DNA of 64,000 nucleotides, from NCBI GenBank assembly GCA_963969595.1, contig OZ018409.1, forward strand, positions 35,787,282 through 35,851,281, read 5' to 3'. The stretch is from Neckera pumila. Its lineage: Eukaryota; Streptophyta; Bryopsida; Hypnales; Neckeraceae. The notes under the pieces are model-generated. The model did no database searches, was not told where the DNA came from, and saw only the letters and a program-made list of their open reading frames with translations. Made by a program: the position numbers and the translations under genes. Every line of letters starts with the position of its first letter. Positions within the stretch are counted from its first letter, which is position 1. This document shows, piece by piece, positions 47,396-60,398 of the stretch.

Positions 47396-48654
47396 TGTTC
47401 ATCCCAACATCAATTTTGTAAACTCATTACTGGCGCACTTCTGCAAAATTCAGTGTACCCGCACAGCAGCCCACCCTTATCAACACATTCCAGCCGAGTT
47501 GCAAAGTACAGTACAACCAATTTGAGGATACCGAGGAAGTCAGCCGCAGTGAGCCCAGATGGACGTGAAAACTGAAAAAAACTGGGTTGAAGGGCCCCCG
47601 GTGGCTCCAATCAACCCACACATGCAAATCAATGTGCAAAACGTGTTGGAGTTTAGTCCCAATCAACCCCACACATGCAAATGGACATGGAAAAATGTGT
47701 TGCTTTTAGTAGTCCCAATCAACATACACATGGTAACGAATGCGCGACGAAAAAAGTGGTCGTCTTTACTCAAAGTTTACCTAACATACAAAAAGATTCC
47801 AAATTAATAAGGTTATGGAATAGCAGAGACTAATGTTATTCTCCATAGATGTATTCTCAAAAATGTGATATGAATCTGAAAAAATAAGCCGCTAGAAAAT
47901 GTTCGGAAAGTGTCACACCATTTGGGATGAATGTATGCACATTTTAATGAATAAATAGTTATTGTCTACATTGCATAGTCATGCTTCACATCCATAGAAA
48001 TGGATGCTTCATGCTTCAGAAGAAGATCCAAAAATGAAATAAAAAACCCTGGTACCCACCACCACTGTACTGTACTACCCAGGTATCCACCAACCATTCA
48101 AAACGAAACCCTGATCTCAACGAATGAAAAAAAATTGGATGAGAAAGGGCCTCCGTCAGAACGGATGTGTTTCATTCAAGGGAGCACCCCCCTCTTTCCT
48201 TCACCGCGCTCTTGCGCTCCAGTAGCCTTCCCCATATGACGACGTCTACATCTTCACTTACACGAATCCTCACTTCCACACTAGTCTCTTTCCGATCCCT
48301 TTCATCTCTCCTTCCATGGTCTAAAAGTCTTAAACAATCTGAAGGCCTTTTTGCTGGACTTCAGTTTTTCCAGGGAGCTTTGAATCAGAGAAAGCCGTGG
48401 AGAATGTGGTGAACGCCTTTTGAAACAGCGAAAGCGACCGAGAGTTCGCCATTTTTCTTGTAGGGTTTTGTTTGTTGTTGAGAAATCGGACTTTGAGTGT
48501 GTGTGTGTGAGAGAGAGAGAGAGATAGTGTTGTTCATGATGATCGAGTTATTGTGTTTGTGATGGCAATGGCGGTAGTGGAGCCTCGTTTGTTGCGGATG
48601 AAGGCTTGAAGAAATTAGTTCCGTAGGGGTGTAGGTTTCGGGGTTGCTCTTGCC
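47396..48654. other. Upstream region of ARA6
   Basis: Holds the promoter and 5'UTR of the downstream gene. A (GT)n-(GA)n run at 48497-48526 lies about 130 bp before the ATG. No TATA box was singled out. Confidence 0.45.
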
Positions 48655-50786
48655 ATGGGCTGCACATCGTCTTCCCCTGGTATGCGCCTTCGTACTTTCT
48701 TTTGCGATTCGTACTTTTTTTCCTAGTAGTTGAGTTTAGATCTCGGAAGTTGTGTGATAGTTGTTAGTTGAAGGTTGTTTTCAAGTAGTAATGTGGTGAA
48801 GTTTGATGTGCGGCATTGTGTTTGTATTTGTGTGTGTTTAATGTGGATTTTGGTTGTGTGTGATAGCTGCTGTGCAAGGCTCGGGGCGCATTCAGACGCA
48901 CTCCCAGTCCGAGGTTTTGGATTCTAAGAATCTGCGTATTAAGGTATAATGGATTTAGATTTCTAATGGGATGGTAGTTGGAAGGTGATGTTGCGTGTTG
49001 GTTTTAAAATCCAATGGTTTATGGTTTGTGAGTGTGCGGGTTTGTACGAACTACCGATTTCTTGTGTGGCTTTTGCTGCTGTTTGGGATTAGTGTGGAAT
49101 TCAAATGGCTTCCTTGAGGTGGTTGCTGAGTGATTGTCGACTTCATTTTGCAGCTTGTTCTGTTAGGCGATTCTGGAGTCGGCAAGAGTTGCATTGTGTT
49201 GCGGTTTGTGCGCGGTCAATTCGACGCTTCGTCTAAGGTTCGCTTGCATCTGAACTGGATACTGGTCTTGCTAGCACTTGGTTGATTGGTTTGAAGGCAA
49301 GCACCAGGGGAGAAGTCAATTTATTGTTGTGCATTTTCACACGAAGAGGTCGTTTGACTGTTTTTGTGCTCTGTTTGTTCAGGTCACGGTGGGCGCGTCA
49401 TTTCTCTCTCAAACTATATCCCTGCAAGACTCTACCAGTGTAAAATTTGAAATATGGGACACGGCAGGCCAGGAACGGTACGGCATATTTTCCGACAGAA
49501 CTTCATAAAACTTGCTGTGGTGATTAGCTAGGGGATGAATTGTGTCGTAATGCTACGGTTGCCAGTGTATCGTTTAGGGTGATTGAGGAAGAAATGTTGT
49601 TGATTCTCACCGTTTCCGACCTGCGTTGTTGAAATTTGACAGATATGCCTCATTAGCGCCCTTGTACTACAGGGGTGCGTCAGCGGCGGTTGTAGTTTAC
49701 GACATCACCAACCCGGAGACTTTTCTGAAAGCTCAGTTTTGGGTTAAGGTCAGTTCCTTTAATATAATTTTGTGATCGGAAGATACATGGAAGGCCATTA
49801 GGGATATTTTCTCTTCAATGACTTGAACCTCTTCACAGAGTTCTCTTGCAGCGATCTATTTTGAAATGTAGCACTGATTGATCTTTTTGATGCATATCAA
49901 CAGGAGTTGCAGAAGCACGGTAGTCCTGTCATTGTAATGGCTTTGGTTGGAAACAAGGCCGACCTTGAAAGTCAACGTCAAGTTTCTCGCGAAGTAAGCA
50001 TTGCACTATTGCCTACAATCTGGTTTATTGTTTGGTCTATTTTTTTTTCACAGTGCATGGAGACCTCGTTTCTCTAGAGATACGGTACGCTTTTATGGTG
50101 GTCATGAAATTATCGCTGATGTATAGAGTGCCTGTGGTTGGACCTGCAGGAAGCACAGGAATATGCGGAAAGCAATGGCATGTTTTTTATCGAAACGTCA
50201 GCAAAGACTTCTGACAATGTGAACGAATTATTTGAGGTAATTATTTTATTCATTCTGCGAGCATGGCGTCCATTAGTGTCGTTGGTTCACTCATCATTGA
50301 TTCAGTTCTGGGATAGAGTGCTGCTCAGGTGACACCGAATGTATGTTCTATGGAGAGAATGCACCAGAGGTGTGCATTGGGGTGGCGAGTGGGTCAGCTG
50401 AGCAGCACTCGTCCCTGTCACTCTTAATTGATGTCTTAAAATACTGTGTGTTCTGTTTGGAGCTTTTCATCGACTAGTCTCAGTTCTCACGCATCGTTAT
50501 GCTGAAATTGATGATAGTCTTTATAATGAGCTTGGATCAGTAAACTTGAATCTGAGCCTACATTCTGACACTGCTCCCTGGCAGCAATGCACTGAGGGCG
50601 ACATTGCCAGGAAGCCCAAGCATCCAAGTCTATACAACGGGTCGAGAAATACATCTGTGTCCAAGGTTCATCAGTCTCGCAGAATACACCCCGCATGCCG
50701 GGCCTGAAATGGTTGTGTTATCGTTATTTTGACAGGAGATTGCCAAGAGGTTACCTCGGGGACAATCAAGCTTGTCGAGGAATTGA
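48655..50786 (+). CDS. RABF1: ARA6/RABF1, plant-specific Rab5-type GTPase
   Basis: Eight predicted exons: 48655-48679, 48867-48943, 49154-49237, 49383-49477, 49643-49748, 49904-49993, 50150-50236 and 50736-50786. All introns are GT-AG, giving 204 residues (Arabidopsis ARA6 is about the same length). It is a membrane switch acting on endosomes and in trafficking to the plasma membrane. All G motifs are present: GDSGVGKS (39-46), WDTAGQE (87-93), NKAD (146-149) and ETSAK (174-178). The effector loop reads [15 protein letters not shown]6 proteins differ from other Rabs by an N-terminal acylation signal instead of C-terminal prenylated cysteines. Here MGCTSSSP offers Gly2 and Cys3, and the C-terminus ends SLSRN without Cys. 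No defects were seen. Confidence 0.96.
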
Positions 50787-51676
50787 ACATTCTCTTCTCT
50801 AGAGCATTTTTCCCATTACCACTGAATGCCAGAGTTTGGTGATTGTTGGTACACATTGTCAATAGTCAACAGTGCTGCTATTTGGCTGCTTTTTGTTTTG
50901 TACATACATATAATAAATTGCTTCTCCCTTGGTTGGATTCCCCTGCATCAAGCCGCAGAGACCAACAACGGGTTTTATAACTGTTCTTACTGGTTTATTT
51001 CAATGTTTCTCTTGCACATTTTCAATTGTCAATTACTGAAGTCGTCTATTTGCATATCACTTTGAATCTCGTTCTATTCTGAATGACCTGCTTGATCTCG
51101 AAGTGTAGGAACGTATTTTACCGAGCTCAGGCATTTTCTACACGTAATGAGGAAACGGTCAGTTTCACTGTCATGGACTCGGTTCGATTAATACGTGTCA
51201 TTTTTTGTTCTCTAGCTTCCGGATGGTGTACCGGTACTCGAAATGCCCTCATCGGTCCTTCGATTGTAAGAAGCATTTATGCTATGTGAGACTAGGACCT
51301 CAGAAATGAAAACATTTCAGATCAACGTGAGATGTTCCTCCCTTCAATCTGCCTAGATATGAATACCTACAGTATTAGCATGAGTGGCGGAAGCCATCGC
51401 TAAAGGTAGCCACTGAGAGGTAATTATATCATACTTGTACTATGAAAAAGTATATATTGCAACTATATACCTCCATGTATATCTTGATATGTAACTAAAG
51501 AATATTTGCAAATCAATATCTTGCAAATCTATATTGAACAAATGTTAAGGAACTAACACAATAATCTACAATAATCTACAAACAAGTAGATGGATGAATA
51601 AAACAAAAATATGTGTGCTAGGGATATACTTGTGTTCATCTGATATTTAAAATTTGACTACTTGGTCCTTTATCTC
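50787..51676. other. ARA6 3' region and intergenic DNA
   Basis: No further gene seen. The first few hundred bases probably contain the ARA6 3'UTR. Confidence 0.45.
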
Positions 51677-52312
51677 TTAACCCCTAAATGCCCAAGGCAC
51701 CTAAATGTAGTGTTGAAGAAACTTTGAAGTTAAATAAAACCTTACCAAATTGCTATTTTTAGTGGGTTGTATTTTTAAAAGATTATTTTTGAAGTCTAAT
51801 TTTAGCATCAAAAATCTGATTTTGATTATGAATTTTATATTCAAGATTTTGTGCAAAGGTACTCATTGCAATCTTGACTTCTTGTAGTGTTGAGGGTTCT
51901 TGGAAATGAGCCTGAAGTACACTAGATCTTGGAGAAATAATCACACTAGAAATTCATTAAAGAAAAATTGTAGAGTAGGTTTTGCGAAGTTATAAATTGA
52001 TTGGGGTGATATTTGTTAGGCTCTTCAACCTCATTTTTTTGTGGTCTTGAATTTTTTAGATTTGACATGCAAAAAGAGAGCTCAAAGATTTTCATAGTTT
52101 TAACACCCTGATGATCAAACACTATAATCTTTCAATCCTTAAATGATATTGTTGTGTTTTCTTTCCCTATGTGATCTCTAACATGTCTAGTCTAAATTTG
52201 TACGGTTACAATTCAAAAAAAATTGATTCAACTTATCAACATGTTGGCTTTTTGTTCAATTAAGAGCAAATTCCAAGAGGCCCAAAACAAGCCTTGGGCA
52301 TTTAGGGGTTAA
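51677..52312. mobile_element. TTAA-flanked (piggyBac-like) non-autonomous element
   Basis: 636 bp counted with both TTAA sites (51677-51680 and 52309-52312). The inverted ends TTAACCCCTAAATGCCCAAG are exact over more than 20 bases. A TTAA target and CCC(C)TA-type ends are what piggyBac elements show. The interior is non-coding. Confidence 0.75.
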
Positions 52313-53248
52313 AAAGACGGGCTAATGGTTGTAGAAATCATTCCTTTGGTTACCGTGAATCATTGGCTTAAAAAAATTGCAAAAGAACTCATTGGAAATC
52401 AAAATTATTATAGAAGACTTCCCCTTTTTACAACAAAATTCCTACTAGAACAATTCTTTGTCCTCCATCAGACAAAAAACATCCGTGTCGACATTTAAGG
52501 GTTCCGTGGTCAATTCAATTAGTGCAAGATGCATTAATTGTTTTATATCACATTTTCTACTAAACTAAATTTCAATGACTTTAAATGACTATAGGACAAA
52601 GAAGATACTCCCTTATTCTCATAGTAATAACTAAACAAATAAAAATAGAGTTGATTTCTTGTTGAAAAATGTAGTAGAAAACACTAAGTGTGTCGTGTAC
52701 TATTTGAATTAACTAAACTGACCAAAAAAAAAACCTTTATTCATTCTAGCAGTGAAGATCATATAATACCATTTGGTGGGACAGACATACGTTTCATGTA
52801 TGCAATGTTGCAGTGCACATGACTTAGCATCCGACCCAGAGACATCCTCCCAGCCATTTAGAATTCTAAGAAAACCAAACTGGGGAACAATTAGATAGCA
52901 ATAGCACAATCGTGGCTATTAAAATTAGAACAACTCATGGGGTCTATTTGTCGATTTGTTGCTATAAAACCTAGTGTCATTGATTTGATTTGGCTATCGA
53001 ATGAAAGTAGTTATTCAACACATGGCGCATGCCTATGAGCCTCAAATTAACACCTGGAAATATGCAACCCAAATCCAAATTGAAATTCGTGTATGTCTGA
53101 TCATCTAGCTATGCCTAATCTTTCTCTGAAAAAGTATTGAATCCATTGAGGTCTTGCAAAATCATGACACCTGCTCTTCTTCAAGAACGGCAATATATTT
53201 CGGAATCCAGCTCATAGCATATGAGAATCTCCTCTTCAACGTCTACAT
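52313..53248. other. Intergenic, nothing recognised
   Basis: Short unsupported open frames. Confidence 0.45.
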
Positions 53249-54430
53249 CTACCTCTCGCTGAAGGGAGCTTGCATCAAGTCAAAAGCCTTGTCCAGCAGC
53301 TGTTTAAGCAGCCAAATACAACCGTTAGGCACACCTCAAAACTTCTTCACTGACGAAGCGTTCATCAAGAGAGACATGCGAGTTGTGCAACATGTCTCAA
53401 ACACTCAGATATTTTACGTAAAAGACTAGACTATGGGAGCTTATAGATCACGCATATGCTCAATATATGACCGAAAACTGCTTGCAAAATAATCCATTCT
53501 GACGGACAAAAATTTACTTGAAATCGGTCCTTGGCAAACAGAAATGCTGTGAATGCAAATAGATAGAGAAATTACCTTCCCCACTGTTTTCAACTCACGA
53601 CCAATTGGATCTAGAGCTTTTAAGTTGACCTGACATTTAAAAGGGACCGGCCAGACCTACAAAACAACCTCATCAAGTTTAGTATCAGTTGTTGAGTAGT
53701 AATATGCATATTCATGATTACCATTGTAACTGGATTCATCTGGTATAGTTTCACATAAACAATTGACAGGGACCAGAAAACAAATAACTTTCATTTCAAA
53801 AGTAACAATCGAGAAGGAGGATCTCACTTGAAGCCCAAAAACCCTAAGAGGCTTTTGTAAACCAGGAATAATGCAATCAGGTCCAGCTGGCTCCACATAA
53901 GCCTCACGAGCAAGACCATAACCAATTGGATCTGGATGCTGTATTCATCAACATAAGACCCCTAATTCATTAGCGTATCTTTTAAAAAATCCAATTCGGA
54001 GAAAGAGCTTAAAAATTTCAAATAGGATTCAATCAGCCACAAACGCTGCCATATTCGAATAGAGCAAATCTGATCAGACAGGGAAATGTAACAACTACAA
54101 CGCAGAGCTCCTCCCTTCAGGAATGAGCTCGATAAGTACGCTATTTAACTTTTTTAAGTGGTAGCTTTTAGGCAACTGGAAATTCTGCCGCAATTGTCCC
54201 CAGAACTTCTTTCGGGTAAAGAGGCCCCAAGATTACAAACGAAAGTGAAATATAATAGAACTGCCAGGCCGTACCTTCATAATGCTAAGGGCATACTGGA
54301 AATTAGGTCCTTGCCGAACAGCGACAATTCCCCCCTTGCTAATTCGAGGCACAGGTTTCTCTCCCTTGTATGCCCTCCAGGGTGCATCATCAGCAAATTT
54401 CGACCCTTTTCCAGTCTTCTTGGGAGCCAT
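53249..54430 (-). CDS. Small basic conserved-looking protein, function unknown
   Basis: Predicted minus-strand exons 54430-54275, 53938-53828, 53656-53576 and 53299-53249, all GT-AG and phase 0, give 132 residues. It starts MAPKKTGKGSKFADDAPWRA, then KPVPRI, HPDPIGYGL, AGPDCIIPG, the hydrophobic block LRVFGLQVWPVPF and LDPIGRELKTVGK. There is no signal peptide or membrane span. The motifs look like a conserved plant family but I cannot name it, and no function is proposed. The last exon (LLDKAFDLMQAPFSER) is short and its acceptor is the least certain. After the TAG the frame has a second TAG and then stays open to a TGA. Confidence 0.75.
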
Positions 54431-57400
54431 ACCTAATTGCCTAAATAAAAAGCTTCAATGCCCTTTCAAGTCTCAAAGAATCTCTATTCCTGAACCTTGC
54501 CTTCACCTCATGCTGCAGCCGTCGTTCTCCGATCCTCTCATCAACCAATACGCACAAACTCTCTCTCAAGCCCTGCATGAAACCCGATAAACCCTCGATT
54601 AGGGTTTTAACTCTCTTTGGCAACCAGAACACGAATTTTGCACATTTGTCAAGATAATTGATGCACGTCAATTCCCGATGCAATAAGAGAATCTCTTCAG
54701 AGACATAAAAGATTCCTACACCTCTTTCACTCTGAATCCATATCCATAATTTGTTGAAGAAAATTCTCATCCACTTGAAAAGTCGGACATCGATAATTCA
54801 AAACGTCACAGCAATCAACACTCAAACGTCTCCTTGATTCCGAGTACACGAAAGGTGCATCAATATGAAACTCTAACAGAAGAATTCCGTCAACACAGAT
54901 AATCTCGTAAAAACGCTACAGAAACACAATGCTGGAACGCATTTCCACTGGATTTTTTTGACAGAAAGCTCCCAATGCAGAGATTTCAACGGCGTGCAGT
55001 ATGCGAGGGTTTACCGATTCAAGCGCACGTCGGTGATGAAAAATCGCATCAGCACCAGCTTTTGGATTTGTGGGAGCAGTGAATGAGAGAGCGAGCTGTG
55101 AACGAGAGAACAAGCTGTGAATGAGCTCTTGTGGCTTGGAGGTTCGGGGTCGTTTTGCCGTGAAGATTATGTGGTCCAACTGTTTGGAACTCGGCTTTCG
55201 AAGGTCGTGTGGATAGATATGGATGACATTCATCCGTTTGTATACAAATCCATTCCTTAAGTTAGGTTGTTTGTTAAGTTTATTTGTTTGTTTGTTTTGT
55301 TTGTTTTGTTTGTCTGATTTGTGTTATGGTGAGATCTTTGACTCTACGTCCCCGGTCGTCTTCTTGGTACCATCAAAAAGTTCTCTACGAAGAAAGGTAT
55401 ACAAACTTTGTTTTGTGGCATTTAGGCCTACGACGTGAAAATATTGAATTTTGAAGCTTTCATGCACTAATTTAATTTAATTTAGCAATAGTATGCCCTT
55501 TGGTCTTTTAGTTGAACTATTGTACGCGAAGGTCTAATTCGGCATTGAAGTATTGAAATTGAATTTCCGTGTCAAATTCTCAAGGTCCATATTACCTTAG
55601 GGGAGGCAACCCATTCCCGATCAATGACCCATTTCAGATCACTTCAGGAATTACAGGCATGTAAGAGGACGGTTTCTTCAATGGAAAATTTTCTTGTGTG
55701 CAACAATAGTGTTTGGACCCTTCCTAGATTTTTCAGGTATTTTGGTATCAAAACAAAGTTGCTATGAATTAATGAGTTCCAGATTCTGTAATTCTTTAAG
55801 TGATCGAGAATGGGTTGCCTACCCTACACCATTCACAAGATGACATATGAATACCTTGGTTATATGGGTTGCATCCCTTTGAGATTAATACATGTCAACC
55901 ATAACAACATAAAATGTTGATGGAGTTAGAGTGGTTGAAACATTGTCAAATGGGCCTGTATCTAATTGAAAAATGGATGATTTTCATCCAAAAATTTTCT
56001 TGGAGTGTTCTTTGCATGTGTATGAGTAGCATGGTGGTAGAAAGCCTCTCATTGAAGAACTATAAAATTTTCTAGAGAAGAAGATGCTAAATCTATAGAT
56101 CACAGTAGATGTCTTTTAGTATATTTGACAATGCCTACTTCTTGTGTTTTTGATCTAACTTTTATCCTTTAAAATATATTTTTTTAAATTTGAGCACAAA
56201 TAATGAAATAGATATTATTAAATACAATTTCTATTCCAATTCAAAATTTTGTAAAATCCCTAGAATTGTCAATTTTGTAGCCATTTGAACTTTGGATTAT
56301 TGCCATATCCTATTACGTTTCTAATTATAAAATGACACCAAAACTTGCCTTCAACCATGATGTTCTACACCGTAATGTGCACCTATGGAGAAATTTTTAG
56401 ATTTTTTGAGCTTATTTTGTATTTGATATGAATCTTTTTTCTTTTTTTTCAAAAGTTCATAATAATTTCAAATTTTCACAAAAAAATCTCAAAATTTTAA
56501 GATTTATACATAATATTTGAGTTAGTCTTCACAGAGTAAGAAATAATAACTTTTCTGATTTTTTTGTGGCAAAATGAAGCATCCATGATATTGATATTTG
56601 ACCATATATTCATTAGCTCCAACATTTTAGAATTAAACATCTATTCATTTAAGATTCCACAATTGTTTGAATTTTATTAGATGTGTCTACAATTGACTTC
56701 AAAAAGTCAATACAAGTGATTTTCAAATTACATGGATGTACCTATTCATCTTCATATATAATAATTTTTGGTTGACTACCTAGATGCAATCATACATCCT
56801 ACAAATTTTACACATCAAAGAAAAATGAATTAATTTTAGAGAACTTTGGGTACTAGATATTGGTTGTTTTGGTTCAAATTCTTTCTACAATGTGCTGTTG
56901 CCAATATCTAATTTAGTTATAAAGTGTTGAATGCCCTTCTAGTTTTAAATTGCATTTGAATTTCTATTAAATTACACTCTTTTGGGATTGGCAACAAAGT
57001 ATAGATGCACGACAATCTAATCTCAGGGAATTGGCTAGCATTTCCAAGCTTCACTCTATATGGAAAAATAAAACTCAATGTCATTAGATTGCAAGCAATT
57101 GTGCCGCTCATTGTCATTCCCATTTGCAAGTTTGATCGAGAAGTAAATGCATTTTAATAAAAAGATAAAAAATTAGATCAAATGAAGGCAACTTTTCATG
57201 AAATTATAAAATAACTTTACATTTTTACATACTTTCAAATTATTTTAGTACAACATTGTAACAAAATAGTTATAAATATTAAATGTTATTTAACTAGTAA
57301 AAGGATACAAATCATTTGGGATGATGCTTGTGCACTTTTATGAGCATAATCAAACATGGGTAGAAAAATAGTAAAACATTTGTAGAGCTCTTTAGTAAAC

Positions 57401-57446
57401 CACATGAAGATAATTGAAAACATTTCCACTATGCCAAAATGGTTAT
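54431..57446. other. 5' region of the small gene and intergenic DNA
   Basis: 54431-55230 probably contains the promoter and 5'UTR of the minus-strand gene. A (TTTG)n run lies at about 55267-55315. Beyond that the DNA is AT-rich without supported genes. Confidence 0.45.
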
Positions 57447-58383
57447 TTAACCCCTAAAGTCCCATTGTCCCCTCGGGGGACAAATTAGACTTCGGGCAGG
57501 TTCCTACGGGCTGAATTTTTGTTGTGATTTTTTGAAACTTTTTGTGAAGATAGAAAAATTGCTAAGCTTCATGGGAATATAATTTTTTTTTTCCAATTGG
57601 TGCTTGGGAGCAAAAGTTATACCACAAAACCCCTCAAACCGAACTCGGCGGGCAGCAATAAAATTTTTGCAAAAAGTCAATTTTTTTTTTTTTTTTTTTT
57701 TTTTCTCTAGAAGAATATATTTTTGTCTAAATCTGAAGCTTTGACTCATTCCATTTGGATTTGTTATGAGAAAGTTATGGACAATCTTAGTTTTTGGGCA
57801 CTTAGAGCATCTTCCTAAAAAAAATAACTTGTAGGATTCATTTCTGAAAGCAATTTTCACAATTTTTCACAATTTTTCTTTGAGAATGTTGTGTTTGCTT
57901 GCTAAAACAATCTCACCGTTGGGATTATTGTATTTCAATCCCATCTAAGAGCTATTAACGATTTAGTTTTTTTTTCAATCTTGGACCTACGTCTACTTAA
58001 CAATTTTTTAAAGAATGAAGATCAAGTGTTTTTTCTTTGAAATTTTTTTCCTAGACTCTCAACTCACATATTCAACATAACAATTTTAAATTCAAAGTCT
58101 ACAGTGCAAAATTTTTCCACAAATGGCGGTCAAAGTCATCTGAAATTACAGGCCACAGTTCAAAAAAGCTTCTTTTTCCAACTTCAAATGCTAATATCGT
58201 CCAATCCGTACGGTCAAACTTCATGAAATTTTTATCACATAATCTTTAACAAGTGAAGTACAAGATCCTGCGGTTAGATTCTAAAAAAAATGATTTTTTT
58301 TTGTGTTCTTGGATGAATGCAGCAAAAATGGCAGTTTTGAGCGATTTTTGACAGAAAAATGGCCTTGGGACTTCAAGGGTTAA
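57447..58383. mobile_element. TTAA-flanked (piggyBac-like) element, 937 bp
   Basis: The left end TTAACCCCTAAAGTCCCA and right end (minus strand) TTAACCCTTGAAGTCCCA are inverted. The interior includes TACAAGATCCTGCGGTTAGA, also found with one change at about 15710 in the 14.6-kb element, so the two are related copies. Poly-T runs occur at 57680-57703. No transposase. Confidence 0.75.
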
Positions 58384-59090
58384 TATGGTCTAAGCTATCC
58401 ACTGCAAGGATCTTCTATTCAACAATGATTGTAGTGGTGATGGTGTAGCATTTATGTTGTGCTTGGGCGACATTGTTAGATTAGTCTTATTAGTTTCCAT
58501 ACTAACCAAATAATTAAACCATACTTAAAGACCTTTCATGATGACATCATCAAAATCTCCCTCCCACAAGGTACAAATTCTAGAAAAACAAATTGTTGAG
58601 AGAAATTTTCATAGTCCAAATTTTCATATTTGAATGAAAATTTGACAAAGGTCTTTAAGTTGGATGAAGACTGTTTCCTCGGGAATTTCCCTTGCCTCCC
58701 CGCACCTCCAGATGAAAAAATCTTCATCCTATACTAAATAATTCCTATCCTAAACAATTAATCATTTCGGTGTAGCCAATTTGAGTAACCGGCGACAGTA
58801 CAAACAGGTCTCCGGATGAGAACCGGAGACACCCTGCCCTGGTACAGAACAAGTGGCTATCGAGGGGTTGTGACACTTGGCACCGAGGATCTTGAGATAG
58901 TTGCAATAGCTTCCTCCTCCAGTTGCACCATTCCGTCTTCCTTTGCCTGCTCTGATCGATCCGTTGCCTTGCAATTTCTATTCCATTTGCATCAGGTAGA
59001 CAGCGATCCTTGATTCATTTCATGCTCACTTCCATGCATTCAGTCGGCTTCTCGAAAATCGATCACTTCGCTCACAAGTTGCGCCAGTCG
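58384..59090. other. Upstream region of the 59.9-kb gene
   Basis: Probably contains its promoter and first non-coding exon; a donor candidate CAG|GTAGACAG lies at 58995/58996. An open frame at 58816-59013 is not supported as coding. Confidence 0.4.
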
Positions 59091-59091
59091 A

Positions 59092-59860
59092 GTGTGATCT
59101 CGCTTTCTGGAGTAGGCATTGCTTCATTACTAATTTTATTGGGGATTTTTGTTGTAGGAGTTATGCGGGTTGGGTAGAGGATTATTTGAGCTTGGCATTG
59201 CGTGGTGGAAGGATTTGTATTCGAGTGTGAGGTTCGCAGCAATGTGAGAGTTCGAGTTTATGCGATTCGGGATCCGCTTCCAGTTTGAGAGTGATGCTGG
59301 TTTCTGGAATATGCACTGGGTTTCGTTTGTGACTTTCATTAGTGGTTTTCGTGTTAGGAGTTATTAGGGTTGGGTGCAGGACATGTACTTTTGGCATTGC
59401 ATAGTGTGAGGAGATGTAGTGACATGCATTCGAATGCAATGCTTGTAGCCAATGTGAGTTCAAGTTTACACAATTCGAGATCCGCAATTCGCTTCCTATT
59501 CAAGTGTGATGTTGGTCTCTGTAATAGGCATTGAGTTTATCAGGGATTTTCGTGTTAGAAATTATTAGGGTTGTGGGACCGGTATATGAATTTGGTATCG
59601 CATGGTGGGAGGAGATGTAGTGACATGCATTCGGGTTTGATGTTCGCTACCAATGTAGAGGTCGAGTTTAACCAATGCAATTCAGGATCTGCTTCCATTT
59701 CGAGTGTGATGCTGGTTTCTGGAACAGGGATCGGTTTCATTAGTAATTTCTTTCAGGATTTCGTGTCAGGAGTTATTTGGGTTAGTTGCAGGATATGTGC
59801 AATTTGGCATTGCATGGTGGGAGGATATGCAGTAAGTGTGATGCTCGCAGTCAACGCCAG
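59092..59860. repeat. ~200-bp tandem repeat, about four copies, probably intronic
   Basis: The block GTGATGCTGGT(T/C)TCTG followed by TTTCGTGTTAGGAGTTATT and TTGGCATTGCATGGTGGGAG recurs near 59092, 59287, 59501 and 59707. It lies just before a good acceptor (TTCGCAG at 59892). The gene downstream therefore probably has a 5'UTR intron built of these repeats. Confidence 0.8.
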
Positions 59861-59936
59861 ACTTCATCATTCTCATGGTTTTGTCTTCGCAGATTTGAAG
59901 AGACGCGCGGAGCCCTCTGGATCGATCGGTGTCACG

Positions 59937-60398
59937 ATGGCCGAGGAAAGAATCCCCAGCAGTGTCGGCAACGAGAACCGAGAGTCGGAGAAGAAAGAGC
60001 TTTCGAAGGACCGGAAGAGCTTGACGGGCATGTCGGAGACGGTGAAGGCGACGTTAGCTCCTCTCCTCGGCGGGATCAAGCATCACCCTGAGGTGGAAGT
60101 GGATTTAGGGCGCGAATCTGGAGCCGCGACTTACGAAACGGTGCCTATAGGATCCACTCCCATGAGCCGCTACAGCGCCGTCGCCGAAACCACGACGGAT
60201 CCAAACCCTAATCTGCACGCTCCCTTTCAAGATGTCGGGCTAGTGGATAGTAGCAATATGGTAAGAGAATCGGGTAGGAGCAAGCCGGGGCACAAACCGA
60301 ACGAAGACCAATTCGTCTTAGATGGAAACAGTGATCCAGTTCACAAGTTCCGAAGTACAACCCCGACTTCCGAAGGTGAGAATCCCTTCAATGGTTGA
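59937..60398 (+). CDS. Small hydrophilic protein, function unknown
   Basis: 153 residues from MAEERIPSSVGN to ENPFNG with TGA. The open frame extends upstream to 59571, but through the tandem-repeat tract and a likely splice acceptor, so I start at the Met after the acceptor. The protein is rich in E, S, K, P and T and has no membrane span or known motif apart from a short hydrophobic patch, TVKATLAPLLGG. It looks partly disordered, somewhat like LEA or seed-type proteins, but this is only a compositional impression. GC content and codon use are higher than in the surrounding DNA, which supports real coding. Confidence 0.6.
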   Translation: MAEERIPSSVGNENRESEKKELSKDRKSLTGMSETVKATLAPLLGGIKHHPEVEVDLGRESGAATYETVPIGSTPMSRYSAVAETTTDPNPNLHAPFQDVGLVDSSNMVRESGRSKPGHKPNEDQFVLDGNSDPVHKFRSTTPTSEGENPFNG

